A DNA stretch of 64,000 nucleotides from Streblospio benedicti (lineage: Eukaryota; Annelida; Polychaeta; Spionida; Spionidae): NCBI GenBank assembly GCA_019095985.1, contig CM032662.1, forward strand, positions 38,430,182 through 38,494,181. The letters run 5' to 3'. The notes below the pieces were generated by a model. It ran no database searches. It saw only the letters and a list, made by a program, of their open reading frames with translations, and was not told the origin of the DNA. Below are positions 15,101-23,496 of this stretch, piece after piece (the first letter of the stretch is position 1; each line of letters begins with the position of its first letter). A program made the position numbers and the translations under genes.

Positions 15101-18100
15101 ATTGTTGTATTGCATTGAAAAAGATTAATGTATATTGTTTACATTTTATACCGATGACAGTATTTTTTTATTGGATTGTTGTCGAAATACTAGTCGGTTA
15201 TTACATTTTTAGGCCATTCTTCAAAATAATATCGAATGATATCGATTAAAGGTTTATAACTGTAATAAATACTTTTCAGTACAAATGTTAGCAACAAAAA
15301 TAATTCAGTCAAGTTTTATATTTGTAACTCATATTCTAAGTGCAACCCCCTCACCCCCTTTATTATCTGCCTGAAAAATAAAATAATTAATCTCATGAAA
15401 AAGTTCTGCTTGCTTAAAAAATGCAATTTTTTGAACCATGATATTATGGAATGATTTTACGATGATTTTACGCCTACTGTTACACCTACATGACCTACAT
15501 TTAACAGGGTCATGTCAAGGGACATGTGCTAAAAATGACATGGCGACACAGCCATTTTTGAGCCATTTTAACCTGGAATATAACTACAACATTTGAAATC
15601 TTGATCTATGAACACATGATATTTGTTTCTCTTCAGACATTATATTAGAAAGTGACAAATGAAGTTTCTGGAATGTCTCAAAAATGTTCACAAGAACACT
15701 GTGACACATATTTTCAAACCCCATGTAAGACCCTAAAAATATATGACTTTTGTAAGACAGAGTGAATATTGTGTGATAGCACGGGCATGAAACGTAAGTC
15801 ATCAGTGAAACGTGAACACATACATGCACCTATTCCCAGCATGCCATATCAAATTCTAACACGAGTTTTCATCATTTTTGTGCTTTCTTCATGAAAATAT
15901 GTCACTGCAAAACAATTAGGTTTGCAATGGTTTTATATGAAATGTCTGAAGTCTCTAGAGTTATAGACTTTAATAACGTCCCTCAAATTATTGAAATCAT
16001 GGGGGTTTCCCAACATTGAAATTTTGTTTTTACTTTTTCAAAGGTACATTCTTGTTTTGAGGACATGAGGTTTTTTTTTCTAGGCTGCAACAATAGGCAT
16101 CATTGACTAACTGGTCTGAAAAGGGTTAAAATAGAATTCAACCCCCAACATTGTGTTACCGACACCTAATATGTTTTTACGTAATTATTCTTCGCAGTGG
16201 GATGCAACAGCTAAAGTTCCCACAACGTGTCATTTGCTGAGGAATTCATGCAGAAAATGCATGTTTGGCGAAATTTCTGTCAAAGTGCAGACGCATTTTG
16301 ACACCTTACAAGAGGCCAATGAATATATAGCACCAGCTTCAAGTTTCAAAATGTCTTTGTTACAATAACCTCTATAACAAAGAGATATCCTTTCTAATAA
16401 GACCATTTTTCACAGATTCTGATCTTCATAAAGAGATCACCATGAAACGCTGTTTAGAGATCACCTTTCCATCAAGACCAAGTGGGATTAGTCCAATCTG
16501 TGACGTTCTACTGTATAAAAATGAATGCTACAAACTTCTTTACATGATGCTTCATTCAATGATACTTGATGTCAGAGCAACTTGCAAACAAGAAGTCAAT
16601 TACAGTATAACCTCTCCATTAAGACCACACAGGGACTGCTAGTAGTCTCATTAGAGAAATGGTCTCTTTGTGGAGGTTCATGGTGGTCTCTTTATGGGTG
16701 TTTAGGACCTTGCAGAGTGGTCTTACTATAGAAGTGGACGCTTTATAAAGGTGGTCTTTATCAGAAGTTCTACTATATGAAGCTAGTCCGAACTGAGAAA
16801 AATGATCTCATCATGCATAGAGCAGTTCTGTTTAAAGATATTGCTCAGCCAAAATCATATTAGTTCTGTAAAATTCAGTATCAATAGACAATGCCTTATC
16901 CATTGCAAGTGAGATGAAAATAATATTTATATTCTCCACATTTAATACTTATTTCACCTTTAAATATACCTTAATGTCTCGAAAACTAAAACACAAACAA
17001 GTGAGGCCTCGAATGATTTTTGCCATCCAAGCCGTGGATTTCTCACGAGACGTCTCACATTTCCTTACCATATAGGCAATCACACCTTGCACCGTGTTGA
17101 TTGACGAAAATCATTCGGCTGACATTTGGCTTCGTTTGTATTATTTGCCGGCTGTTTATTTTCAAATTCATATTGCTCTACATATTTTAATTGTTTGGGG
17201 AGAAACTTTCAGTGTGCACAGAACATATTTCTACAAATACTTGTTTGGCCACTGAGCATAACCTTTAAAGAGGTTGTCTTTATAAAGGTTTTACGGTAAC
17301 TGAATTTTGCAAACTTCTTTGCATGATACTTAATTTAATGATGCTTAATGTCAGAAAACTTTGCAAACAAGAGGCCAGTTATTGCCATCCAATTATCTCG
17401 ATGCATTTCCTTACTATTCCAGAATCACACCTTTCCCCAATTGATTGATAACATTAAAAACAGTTTGGCAATTAATTGATAAAATATTTCAAATCATCGA
17501 TAAAGTAATCGTGGGAGAAAAGTGTTACAACCAAGCTTTTCTACAAAAGATGGCGTAACAATTGTAAGGTAGATTAGTTTCAATTTAGACCAAGGGCACA
17601 TGCATCGTATTAGGGCAGAAACCAACTGAGACTAATGAATGCCCATTCTTTTCCCCCTTCATTGTTTATTAAGACCACCTCTCTATTGAAACACAACCTC
17701 TACAATGAGATCATTTCTTGGGGTCCCCCAAACCTCCATCATTAATAACAACCATGAACCTGAGTAAAAAGACCACCACCTCTCTATTGAAACCTTCTCT
17801 ACTTTAGAAACCATTTTTTTATAGAGAGGCAGTCTTGTCGGTCTGTTGGGCCCAAAATGGTCTAATCTTTGGTGCATTTTTCAGCATTTCGACCCTATTT
17901 CCAACTTCCAAAGCCTAGAAATCATTATGCCATATCGAAATTGTCATCGACCTAACCACTTTTCATAGACTAGTGACGCCCCTCAAGTTGTACTGTATTT
18001 AACAAGCTATTGTTCAGTTTCATCTTGATTGGCATTCCTTTCATATGTCACATCTGTAAATAATTCAAGGGTAGCAAAAACTACGTAGAATGTGCGACTT

Positions 18101-21100
18101 AAGAGCTAGTGTATGATTCGAAGGACGCAGACGATATTTATACAAGTCTCTATTCTCTGCTTCCTTATCACGTATTTGTCATCCCCTCCTTAAAAGCTAA
18201 ACGACAACAAAACAACAAAACTGTATATTCTTTTATGATTGTCAGAGTTGTTACAATGTTTGTTCTATTTGTCTAGTTTCAGTACTTTGTTGTCGAGAAA
18301 ATTTACAACTTTGATGATGAATAGGGTGGGGTGCTTTACTGACAAGTTTGCTGGTGAATTCAATTCTACTCTCACTGTTCTGCCAAGCCCGCTACTTGGG
18401 ATGATGGTATCATTCTGGTCTCACCACCTTGGGGTCGTGAGTTCGAGTCCCATCAGGGCCACTTGATATAGTCAAATGGAAGATGTCTCTTGAGCTATGT
18501 CAATACAGTGGCAGGAGCTTGCTTGGCAGAACAGTGAGAGTAGAATTGAATTCACAAGCAAACTTGGTAAAAAAAATATATACAGTTAATTTTAGTTAGT
18601 TTAAGTAGTTTAAGTAAGATTTAGCTGTGTTAAATTATAATTTCATTCATTCCCCAATCAATATAAAATGCTGTAAATGTCTAGTACTATTACAGGTCAC
18701 AAAACACTGTTTTATTTGCTTGGCAATATTGCAAGAGAATGTCAGAAACACAGGAATGCATATGGTACATCCAATATATTATGAGACATTGCCACCTAAC
18801 GAGAATCCTTGAAAACTTTCAATGGTTCAATCTAACTTTGACATTGAAAATTGACAGAGTCCATCGAAGTGACCTATTAAAATTAAAATATGTATATGAA
18901 ATAATGTGTAAACATCATTTCATCATATATTCATCCAACCAAAGTGTAGTTTAGAAACCGATACAGTAGAACCTTGATATCTTGATAATGCTTATCAAGA
19001 ATTTTCTGTTATATTTTGAGTTTAGCTTCATTTCCCTTTTATCCCATTATAAACATACATAAATTGGTTATCTCCAATATTGGCTATCTCAAGCATTTTA
19101 TTGTCATCCCTACAGGTTCGAGATAGTGAGTTTCTACTGTAAATCAGTTCCGTTACATGCGATAAACATTTTGCATAACTGTAGTGAATAAAATACAGTG
19201 CCCGAAGGCAAGACTACATACCTGTTAGTAAGGCTACCCCTCTTTTCAGAATCTCAACGATATCTTTTGCCTCCATCACATAGTCTGAAAGTAGAAGACA
19301 TTAATGAACACAACAATACGTAGACAGATTTCAAACTGATATTAATGCATTGCAGTGGAACCTCTAATTATACCTTTTAATGAGACCACCTCAATAATAA
19401 GACCACTTTCAGTGGTCAAACACTTACATAAAGACACAGCAGTGAACCTCAATAGAGACCACCTCCCTAGTGAGATCACTTGTGGCAAGTTTCAAGGTGT
19501 TCTTAATAGAGAGGTTCTGCTGTATGAAAAATGTAATGGTAGATTATGGCTACAAGATATAAGATTAAGAAGATATTAGACAGAAGATGAAAGATTTAAT
19601 CTGTTTGATTTGATAACATCTTTCGAGCTGGCCATGAATCGTGACTTTCAGCAGTTTTACTTTAGATGCAACTTGTTAAATGCTGTACAGAAGAAATATA
19701 AATAATAGCAATTCATGACAAAAAACGTTAGACATCACAAAGATAATAGAATATATCAAAGTGGAACTTTAGCCTATATAGTATATCATAAAATCGTTTC
19801 AGTTTTATATCATTCAGCATATTTTTATGGACAGGAACTTTAGTATGCATGAATTCGAATTCATAAAGATTTATCAAAACAACTCCCTTTAATATTCTAT
19901 TTTTACAGATATATATCTCAATCATTTAACATTAAAGATCTGTTTGAGTCGATTGACATATAGTTAACAAATATTCAATAATAATAACCAAAAAGCGTTA
20001 TAATAGAAATCATAAATTCTATCAGGTAAGTAATATACCGAACTTCACACCTAACTTGCCATTAAACGATAAAAATGTAACATCAGCTGTAACTGTGAAC
20101 ATGAAATTGTACGCATAAATAATGATTGAACGTACAGTTTCAGCCAATTAAAATGTAGCTGGTTGATCATTATAACTGATGTGACACAAGGTAAAAAATT
20201 GTCATTCGTGACTTATGAGTATGTCATTGGAAACATAGTAATGTAGTAGTCATTCAGTAAATACAGAAGGACCCATTTATCTAGAATGTTCTGATAGCTT
20301 GAATTTATGGATAACTAAAGCAAATTAAAACATTTTCCTTCATGTTGATTTCCATTATTTATCACCCTGATAACTTGAAATCTTGGATAACTTGAATTTT
20401 TCAGTTCTAAGTTCTAATTAAACATCCCTATTTCAAAGATTGAATTACAATAGAACCTCCAATTTAGACCACATATCTATTGAGACCACCGCTACAATAA
20501 AAACATTTCTTTCAATCTGAAACCTCCACAAAGGAGTCCTGGACTTGGGACTCGGATATTTACTAAACAAGGACGTTTTGGTTATATCCAAAGACATTTT
20601 GTCTGAAAGGATCTGGACTTGGGACTCCATCTAGATCATACAACTGTTACAGATAATTAGTAAAAGCGGTGTTCTACAGTGAGCCAACATTTTGTCTTTT
20701 CAATTTGATTAATCCACAGACATTAGTGTTAACTGCATTGCTTTCCATTGTAAATAAAAATTATATTGAGGTATTATCAAAATTTAAATATGTTTCGAAG
20801 GGTGATTTTTATTAGTTTACATATTTTGGATTTATGAAAGTTATATAAGTTAAATAACAGTTTTGAAGATTTCCTATGAAGAAATTCTAAAATATTCAGT
20901 GGTATTATCCTAGTAATTTTTCTTTATTATAGTTAACTTATTTTTCACTTGTAATTAATAATTATGTTTTGTTTTTGTTTTGAAATGATGTTGATTTGTG
21001 AGTCAGTCTTAACTGTTAAAGCCCATTAGCTGCTATATGGTCATGGTTCAAATCCTGCCAGAGACTACGTGATAGTCCTAAATAGATTTGGAATCATGGG

Positions 21101-23490
21101 TCTCCTGACTATATATTCTTTGTTTGTTTTTAAAATAGAAAACAACTACATTTCGGGGAGCTTTCACACTTCTCCAATGTCTACATCTGATTAAAGAGGC
21201 CACAGTACAGAATAAAAAGTGTAATTACACTTTTCTCGTGCTCTAATAAAAAGTTCTCTAATATCCATCAAAACAGATCAACGCCAATCACAACACAAAC
21301 TAGTTCATAAATCTCTTGCTCTTATATTCAAATCGATTCACGCTTCTGGCCAAAACGAAGATGTTGTCTTGTAAATCACTTTCTCAAGCAATAAACATGC
21401 CTTTAGGGAGATTTCTGCCAAATCAGGGGCCAATATTATAGTGACCTAAGGGTCAAACGTGGCAAGCAGACGACTTTGTATTCTGTGACCTATTTGATGA
21501 GACTTTATGCAATTCATATATGGATTTCAAAAACTGACAACAAAATTAGAAATGTACTGTAAAAAGACATGCATGAGTAAAAATGTATCGTATTTCCTTA
21601 GTAGCAGAAGACTTTGTATTCTGTGACCAATTGGATCAGATTTTATAGGCATCTCATTGGATATTCAGCTTTTTTTTCCGTCCAAGTCAAACTTATGCAA
21701 CTTGTATATGGACCTCAAAAGCGTACGGTAAAATCGGATGTGTACCGTAAAAAAGACATGCATAAATAAATTGCCTGTAGTTATATACACATAAAGTACT
21801 ACATCATGAAAAATGAACACAATTTACACTTCAGAATCAAATAAAAGATTAAATGTAAACGTGAACACTCCACGTACAAAAGTTCCAATCAAATGTCATT
21901 CATGCTAAATTTGACAAATCCAACAATATATATTGAATTTCCAAAAATGCCAAAGTCATTTCAAACCCTAAAGTTCATCCAGTCCTCCAAAAGCACTTCT
22001 AGGCATGAAGTGACTGGTCATTTGCATGCAGAATAATGAACTAGTTTGAGATAAAATTTCAAGTCTGATTGTTCAGGTCACACCTTGCAAATGGAGTATA
22101 TTCAGTAGAGGCTGCACGTCACATTTAAGGATGGTTCGTGTTAACATTTTCCAGCTTTAATTTTTATTGTAAAAACCAAACTTACAGAACACCTTCACTC
22201 CATCTTGACAAAATTGACAAGTTTATAGATATAGGGGTTGTGGTTCTATTCACTTTAATGCGATCGAACTTGAAATGTGCATGATTTATGCTAATCTACA
22301 TGTATTAAGGGTATGTCATCAAAATTAAATACAGTACAAACCATTTATCTCAAGCTCTGAAACCTTCAATTTATGGATAACTTGGGCAAATAACTGTTTC
22401 CCTTCTGACATATCGTTTAATATACTGTTAAATTGTTAATCAATCTGATACAATTCATAAGAATTTTTTTCATGCATCTTATTATACAAAGGAAGTACCA
22501 AAAAATTAGAAAAGAACCATCAATGGAGACTTCCACGAATGAAGAAAGTCCTAGACTTTGAAGATCACAAACTCGCAGAGAGAAAGATTGGTAACACCCT
22601 CTGAGGGTAAAAGTGTATGATAATATGATAAAGAACTAAATGACTATACCAACTAATGTTGCCTATAATAAACCCTAAACCAAGCAAACATTTACCAAGA
22701 TGGAAGGCTGATCCACTCTGGGGGTAAATCGACACACATCTTGCTTAATTCAAGCTTATTTTGGGCTTTATTCTAGCCTGCAATAGTTGACGTCAATCAC
22801 GGATGCACAAGTGAAAAGTTACATTACACCAAGACAACGGTCATATATGGTAGATTCTACAAGTAACTTGTAAAATCAAAATCTCCACCCACCTAGATGG
22901 TTGGCGACGGAGCCTCTCTGTGACCCGCTCCGAGACCCTCGGCGCGACCCTCGAGTCGATCCGTGCGGACTATATCCATTTTGTCCAGAATTCCGGACAC
23001 GGGGACTATTTTGTGAACTCCTGGGACCCTGGTAACTGTTCCTCTGCTGAAAACCACCGTCAGAACTTTGATATCCATCCTGTGGGTTTTGATATCCGCT
23101 CTGGCGATCTTGATATCCACTCTGAGGGTCTTGATATCCACTCTGTGGGTCTTGATATCCGCTCCGACTATCTTGATATCCACTCCGACTATCTTGATAT
23201 CCGCTCTGACGATCTTGATATCCACTTTGATTATCTTGATATCCACTGCGTTGTTGATTTGCTGCACCCTGCTGTATTTGTTGGGATGATCCGTACAGAC
23301 CATACTGTGACTGTTGAGACGATCTATTCTGCGCCACTGGCTGCTGCTGTAGGCTGCGTTGAGAGCCGCGTGCAGACACCGCGGGGCTGTATTGGCCCAC
23401 CCGGGGGTCCTGGGGGCCCCGCGGGGTACGTCGGCCACTGGTGGGCCGGTCTGTGGGGCGGCTGGCTGGCGGTGGCTGGTGGTACGACAT
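174..23490 (-). CDS. SEC14/CRAL-TRIO plus coiled-coil protein with repetitive N-terminus (SESTD1/MCF2L/TRIO-like)
   Basis: Nine coding exons join with conserved GT-AG sites and matching phases: 22893-23490, 19222-19284, 13153-13267, 4819-4909, 2287-2385, 1819-1932, 1199-1376, 657-763 and 174-392, giving 527 residues if the stop at 174 is used. Residues 1-199 are a low-complexity Ser/Gln/Tyr region with SGYQD repeats. A SEC14 domain follows, starting at MEAKDIVEILKRG and including GGRDRRGGPVITLP, GFTVLVDNRNGFW and QLTQEFGGHLHY. The order and motifs match the lipid-binding SEC14 module of SESTD1, MCF2L and TRIO. The remainder (about 170 residues) is charged and helical, like the spectrin repeat that follows SEC14 in these families. 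The start ATG at 23490 lies just after a good acceptor (CCTCCTCTCCAG), so a 5' UTR exon should exist further upstream. No Rho-GEF (DH/PH) domain is visible. No AATAAA lies between the last stop and the window edge, so the 3' end is uncertain and the gene may continue. Confidence 0.82.
395..490 (-). repeat. SINE-like dispersed repeat with (TTGA)n tail, copy 1
   Basis: On the minus strand this reads GGAATGATTAGGG, then CTCAAATGAATTTAG, then a run of ATTG/TTGA units. The same order is seen at 13280-13385, 53606-53690 and 53985-54085. The tail ends about ten bases before the acceptor of the exon 174-392. A short second fragment of the body is at 622-652. Confidence 0.6.
974..1266 (-). repeat. Tandem duplication covering the 3' part of exon 7 and its donor
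   Basis: About 140 bases at 974-1112 repeat, with roughly 155-base spacing, the sequence at 1129-1266. The older unit holds the last ~65 coding bases of exon 1199-1376, its donor and the start of the intron. The extra copy keeps most exon bases and a usable GTGAGT donor but has no exon 5' half or acceptor, so it should be silent unless a cryptic acceptor is used. Confidence 0.75.
2640..3005 (-). repeat. Possible tRNA-derived SINE
   Basis: On the minus strand, 3005-2925 reads like a worn tRNA: an A-box-like AGTGGTTAGCGCGTACGACC followed at about the right distance by a B-box-like TAATTTCGTGCC. A GC-richer body of some 280 bases follows, inside an AT-rich intron. No second copy is present in the window, so family membership is unproven. 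Confidence 0.35.
3622..4267. mobile_element. Non-autonomous DNA transposon with ~19-base terminal inverted repeats
   Basis: The left end reads TGTATAACCCCTACATTTC and the right end, reverse-complemented, TGTGGTTACCCCCACATTTC. Subterminal CAGCGGCAC motifs are also shared in inverted orientation. The 646-base interior is richer in GC and CpG than its surroundings and has no convincing protein. Superfamily and target duplication are not clear. It lies in the intron between exons 2287-2385 and 4819-4909. Confidence 0.6.
5901..7040 (+). CDS. PIF/Harbinger transposase (DDE_Tnp_4 nuclease)
   Basis: Uninterrupted frame of 379 residues from the ATG at 5901 (MNPQHQDETVDML); an in-frame ATG at 5838 would add 21 residues but leaves a poor N-terminus. 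An N-terminal helical region with the PPPMFDELV motif and a helix-turn-helix-like stretch (HLASGSTYKEMSYGWRVPHN) is followed by the RNase-H-like nuclease. The catalytic acidic residues are recognisable: D in GAIDGKHV, D in GCASDAQIYN, and E in RVVENAFGIL. GDDAFALRTHLMKPY is the usual conserved block between the last two. The length fits the family. It would cut and join the element ends together with the MADF partner encoded at 7744-10210. Nothing suggests inactivation. Confidence 0.95.
   Translation: MNPQHQDETVDMLLLLHQQQLLQARALLVNRRRRLQRGRCWWVRQWILRREEKSLYHNLMDELRNEDPSSFQNFMRMPPPMFDELVARLTPTLTKETTNYRRPLEPGLKVALTLRHLASGSTYKEMSYGWRVPHNTISLVVREVCAAIIAEYTDELLTLPSTEEDWRAMSNSWYERWQFPHTVGAIDGKHVAIRAPRNSGSEFYNYKGFFSVILFAMVTSDYRFSYIDVSANGCASDAQIYNSSDLREGLNNDDIQGWPRPEPLPHDNGEDVPFFIIGDDAFALRTHLMKPYGNRNLSKAERIFNYRLSRARRVVENAFGILAKRFQVLLGTMAQDPDTVRLIVTACCLLHNLMRTRYPQLQNRLLDREGPDNNHIPGE
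7744..10210 (-). CDS. Harbinger partner protein with MADF-like DNA-binding domain
   Basis: Three exons join in phase: 10021-10210 (start, MSKRKSTTTSASLAKG), 8721-9157 and 7744-8535, 472 residues. The first part is basic then Gln/Ala/Glu-rich. The middle exon holds the MADF/Myb-like domain (WWRGSHDYKRQGEIFDMIAS, then WWKHVRDWYVKLIKKK). The last exon has a basic KRRQKK patch, a helical segment and a tail with YQQGYQQSYQQGY. In Harbinger elements this second protein binds DNA and carries the transposase into the nucleus. It is transcribed against the transposase; the two stop codons are 704 bases apart. The first exon has been duplicated in tandem (9482-10190); the extra copy at 9648-9823 is still in frame and differs by two codons (Glu-Leu). 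Confidence 0.85.
9482..10190 (-). repeat. Two-copy tandem duplication of ~350 bases inside the Harbinger element
   Basis: Unit 1 is 9482-9830 and unit 2 is 9831 to about 10190. Each holds intron sequence starting TTATACTTGCTTACCAATAA and the first-exon coding segment of the MADF protein with its donor. Differences are few: a ~30-base AT-rich insertion and a six-base indel. The duplication is therefore recent. Only unit 2 has the ATG. Confidence 0.9.
10515..10592. repeat. Pogo-like MITE fragment
   Basis: Reads AAGTGGACACCTTCAG ... GTTTCCGCTGTA, the same subfamily as 12086-12194 (shared GTGTCCACATAAGACAGGTG). It directly abuts the right end of the Harbinger element. Confidence 0.5.
11931..12085. 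mobile_element. Pogo/Tigger-like MITE
   Basis: Worn start CCTCCAATTAAGACCACC and end GAGTTTCCACTGTA. Internal AGACCACCTCTCTATTGAGG units recur in inverted orientation, as in the copies at 16601, 19351, 30880, 36281 and 42622. TA-flanked CAGTAGAACCTC-type ends are characteristic of pogo/Tigger elements. Confidence 0.6.
12086..12194. mobile_element. Pogo-like MITE, second subfamily
   Basis: Starts AATTGGAACCTGTCTTATGT and ends GGACAGTTTCCACCAT, with GTCCACATAAGACAGGTGG inside. It lies end to end with the previous copy. Confidence 0.5.
13280..13385 (-). repeat. SINE-like dispersed repeat with (TTGA)n tail, copy 2
   Basis: Minus strand: GACTGGGCAGCCAGGCCACG, then ATTTAGGATTTGAGTGATTG. It shares the CTGGGCAGCCAGG block with the copy at 53985-54085. 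The tail is about 17 bases upstream of the acceptor of exon 13153-13267. Confidence 0.6.
13963..14052 (+). repeat. tRNA-derived SINE-like repeat, family 2
   Basis: ATGGCCGATTGGATACTGAA (A-box side), then GTGGGTCTGAATCCCAGTTG (B-box side), then GTTGAGCAAACTCAT. The same three blocks occur in order at 39250-39345. Neither copy folds as an intact tRNA. Confidence 0.55.
16601..16777. mobile_element. Pogo/Tigger-like MITE
   Basis: TACAGTATAACCTCTCCATT at the left and AGAAGTTCTACTATA at the right: inverted ends with TA flanks, 177 bases. A more worn relative runs from about 16363 to 16500. Confidence 0.65.
17669..17843. repeat. Pogo-like MITE remnant
   Basis: Contains ATTAAGACCACCTCTCTATT, repeats of ACCTCTCTATTGAAACC, and TTATAGAGAGGCAGTCTTG near the right end. 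The termini are eroded. It sits beside a partial copy (about 17585-17665) of the hairpin element found whole at 32237-32436. Confidence 0.5.
18344..18565. mobile_element. MITE with 45-base inverted repeats around a tRNA-like core
   Basis: The left arm 18344-18388 (AAGTTTGCTGGTGAATTCAA ...) and the right arm 18521-18565 are near-perfect reverse complements. Between them 18389-18465 looks like a tRNA gene (GATGGTATCATTCTGGTCTC, then GAGTTCGAGTCCC as B box). Partial copies are at 33020-33130 (one arm plus interior) and 33733-33820 (core, minus strand). Confidence 0.7.
18962..19141. mobile_element. Pogo/Tigger-like MITE
   Basis: 180 bases with ends TACAGTAGAACCTTGATATC and, reverse-complemented from the right, TACAGTAGAAACTCACTATC. 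Different interior from the GACCACC subfamily, but the same termini and TA flanks. Confidence 0.75.
19351..19524. mobile_element. Pogo/Tigger-like MITE
   Basis: TGCAGTGGAACCTCTAATTA on the left, AGAGAGGTTCTGCTGTA on the right, 174 bases. The interior GAGACCACCTCAATAATAAG pairs with the GACCACCTCCCTAGTGAG block. It lies 66 bases 5' (in gene sense) of exon 19222-19284. Confidence 0.7.
20449..20535. repeat. Pogo-like MITE, left half
   Basis: Starts ACAATAGAACCTCCAATTTA and continues with TATTGAGACCACCGC; the right half is missing. Next to it, CTGGACTTGGGACTC is repeated at about 20538 and 20612. Confidence 0.5.
21000..21075 (+). repeat. tRNA-like segment, probable SINE head
   Basis: CTTAACTGTTAAAGCCCATT followed by GGTCATGGTTCAAATCCTGC, a near-canonical B box. 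The acceptor stem does not pair, so it is not a working tRNA gene. Confidence 0.4.
21470..21772. repeat. Diverged tandem duplication
   Basis: GACTTTGTATTCTGTGACC occurs at about 21473 and 21609. Each is followed by a stretch ending GTAAAAAGACATGCATGAGT or GTAAAAAAGACATGCATAAA. The second unit carries an extra ~45 bases. Confidence 0.55.
23070..23251 (-). repeat. Coding minisatellite, 21-base unit (SGYQDxx)
   Basis: About nine copies of a 21-base unit lie in the first coding exon of the SEC14 protein. On the minus strand each encodes Ser-Gly-Tyr-Gln-Asp plus two variable residues (NQ, RQ, SR, PQ). The unit is divisible by three, so copy-number change keeps the frame. The repeat also leaves other frames open, producing long false frames on both strands. 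Confidence 0.9.
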
Positions 23491-23496
23491 GCTTGT

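Noticed and set aside
18389-18465. tRNA gene
   Set aside because: Good B box, but stems do not pair and the segment repeats elsewhere inside a mobile element.
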